In this document: positions 59,191 through 61,205 of the stretch, piece by piece
Layout: each line of letters begins with the position of its first letter
Position numbering within the stretch: position 1 is the stretch's first letter
Assembly (NCBI GenBank): GCA_029204225.1
Contig: MU833098.1
Span: 1-61,205, forward strand
Direction: 5' to 3'
Origin: Diphasiastrum complanatum
Lineage: Eukaryota > Streptophyta > Lycopodiopsida > Lycopodiales > Lycopodiaceae
DNA: 61,205 nt
The notes under the pieces: generated by a model
The model's input: only the letters and a program-made list of their open reading frames with translations
Told to the model about the DNA's origin: nothing
Databases searched by the model: none
Position numbers and translations under genes: made by a program

Positions 59191-61205
59191 GTAAGTTTTG
59201 TTGCTTTATTGGAAATCAAACATCTTGATTGACGACGATGGTGCTGCTGTGTTAGATTGGAAAAAAGTAGTTCTTCTAGTAGAGTCTGTAGCAATTATAG
59301 GGCTCATTATTTGTTCCTGTACTAGTGAGCATGCTGAATAACGTACCATCTCTGAAGCATAGCAGCAAGCTTTTTAGCTCCAAACATGAGTGACTGTACA
59401 CAAATAGGAGTTATATATTGACAGCGGTTTGAAAATTTTGGCGTTCCATTCTTGATCAAATCATCAAATCAAAAGATTGTTATTGAATAGTTTTTGTGAG
59501 ACATAACTTGCATTAACTTCTGCCCTGCAATGCATGAGTTTTACAATGAAGATGCTAGACAATCCTCGAAACTCCGTAAGTACTGTTGTCTGGACTCTTG
59601 AGGGCATAATAGCATAAAATCCGTTTTGAAATTACAAAATCTGTCGGGGGAATCTCATAGCCGTTAGTGCATTCCCATTGGATTCATGTGCTATGGCTTT
59701 GTCAAAGTTATAACATCCTACATCTATGCACGGCATTTCTAACTTGGTTCATCATTAGTGCCTGAATCTGTCTTCTTTAGTCGTGAAGGAATCCATTGAA
59801 AGCACTTTATTCAGAAGAGACCAGCAAGAAAACCTATCTCTTGTCTCGAATTTTAGAAAACGTGTAGCATCAACTGTTTGATGCACAGAGGTCCTCTTTA
59901 TGGCAGTGAAGTGATTATCCTTGTCACTTCACTGTTACAGATTATCTGTCCTCATCCGAGTGAAACGTTTCATAAGGTGGGATTGCTGAAAGTCCTAACC
60001 TTTTTAATATTGCGACCTTATTTTACAACAAACTTGTAATTTTCACAACCAGGGATGTAATGAACTAACTTTGTGTGCGGACACCTATCCTTAGATGTGT
60101 ATGGTCTGACTCTGTCTTGAAGCAGAGGATTATGTTATGATCCAGCCATTGACAATTGTAAGCTCTACATGGACCGTATTTTCTGCATAGATGGGGTTCA
60201 TCACCTCAGTGGGATTTGGCAGCTGTCTAAGTGCTGTTGTAAACAGTAACTGGTTGACAAACGTTTCTTATTTGCATTCTTGAGTGATTCACATCCAAAT
60301 CATGGGCCTTTGCAGCAGCTCGGCCAACTTCCTGATGATGCCCTCACCTAGTTATAATACATGCATACTTCCTGCTCGAGACAGCACCCCTGACTTGAAA
60401 ACTAGGTTACAAAGCACTGGTTGTAGTGCTATTAGGCACTGACTGGCTGTTTAGTTCTCTTTAGCTGAGAAACCCAACTTTATCTGAAGTTTAATTGATT
60501 GAACTACAGCGGTTTGTTGGTATCAGAGTGAAGATTGTGATCCTGTGCTTTGGGTCAGGAACCGTTGCATGCACGTCCCCTTTGTTGCATGACATGATTT
60601 CTAATCACACATCTTTACTTTAGTTCAAGTGCACAATTCAGAACAAGGATCCAAGTTCGCACACTAATGCTTACAAGCAAGAAAAAACAAACAATTGTTC
60701 TTTCTCCTTGGCTTGTAGCTGTAACGATTGCTCTGCTGGCCCTCTGCGTGGAGGCGCCATCATTTCTTTTCAAAAAATTGGCTCAGATCACTGCTGGGCT
60801 CAGCGATGGAGCAACTGAGGTGTGATGGAGCTACTGAAGTGTGAAAAAACAACTTATGTGCATTGGATGAGAGAGAGTTGAACCAGCAGTATTCAATCTG
60901 CGCGCAGTTTTCCCACGGTTTTCAGCACTTCCGAGGCATTTCCAGCAGTTGGAGCGCAACTTCTGAGCTATTCTTAATCAGATTTTCTAGCGCTGAGTGG
61001 ACAATGGATTTTGAGCACAAAATTGATAGCAGGAGCAGCGATTTGCAGGATCTTACACCTGTGTGCTTCTTGTTCCGCTTTGAGCTCTGCAGCGCATCTC
61101 TTAGAAGCTATTATGATCTCCCAGCCGCAACTTTCTTGAATCTATGCCATCTGAATGAACACACCCCCACGATCTATGAGGCACACCCCCAGAGAAAGTG
61201 CATAG
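59191..61205 (+). other. Downstream intron: no FTSHI1 exon found
   Basis: No match to the expected C-terminal block in any frame. TGGTATCAGAGT at 60518-60529 looks like a primer site. From about 60740 the wording (AGCGATGGAGCAACTGAGGT, a 20-21-nt near repeat at 60802-60842, AGCGATTTGCAGGA) resembles the F-type leader, so another retroelement may start here. Confidence 0.45.

Noticed and set aside
60310-60351. Possible short terminal exon (QLGQLPDDALT, stop)
   Set aside because: Acceptor-like CAG precedes it, but it does not match the FTSHI1 C-terminus and is too short.

Overview
This window is nuclear DNA of a plant with very long, retrotransposon-filled introns. The tRNA-Met primer sites, the copia/chromovirus/LINE mix and the diverged host protein suggest a non-angiosperm, most likely a fern (inference; a gymnosperm is possible). 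No bacterial operons, CRISPR arrays or tRNA/rRNA genes were seen.

The one clear host gene is on the + strand. It encodes FTSHI1 (ARC1-type), the catalytically dead FtsH-like AAA protein of the chloroplast. Thirteen well-supported coding exons plus a 5' block run from 23257 to 59190. Their junctions keep one reading frame of 932 residues, counted from the ATG at 23268. A CT-rich leader with a strong splice donor at 19368/19369 may be its first exon. The last ~50-60 residues are not found and probably lie beyond the right edge. Walker A, Walker B and the SRH are intact. The zinc motif HEXXH is NEIGM, and the pore-loop aromatic is Leu.

Layout:
- 1-7.4 kb: a jumble of copia remnants on both strands, including element B (4279-7423), an internally deleted copia with near-matching 5-bp flanks.
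- 7.4-10.8 kb: mostly unassigned, with a (GA)n array and a motif-repeat cluster.
- 10.8-17.4 kb: a nearly whole, young copia (element C) inserted into an older copia leader. Its polyprotein is one frame with five stops and no frameshift, and its LTRs carry regularly spaced CACACGTGTG palindromes.
- 17.5-18.2 kb: a minus-strand LTR with primer site.
- 18.5-19.4 kb: promoter-like region and candidate exon 1.
- 23.3-25.2 kb: FTSHI1 transit/N-terminal and membrane exons.
- 25.2-35.0 kb: a 9.7-kb intron holding copia debris, a 318-bp foldback element and a chromodomain gypsy element (D, 28921-34370) with perfect target duplications.
- 35.0-45.5 kb: AAA-domain exons and introns.
- 45.5-58.4 kb: a 12.9-kb intron, apparently with a GC donor, holding a LINE fragment interrupted by a copia LTR, a gypsy remnant (E), and a tandem LTR-internal-LTR-internal gypsy arrangement (F1/F2).
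- 58.4-59.2 kb: C-terminal FTSHI1 exons, then 2 kb without a recognisable exon.

The retroelements are independent parasites. Their relevance to the host gene is that its full transcript must splice across introns of 9.7, 5.8 and 12.9 kb containing them. All coordinates and similarities were read by eye; no search was run.
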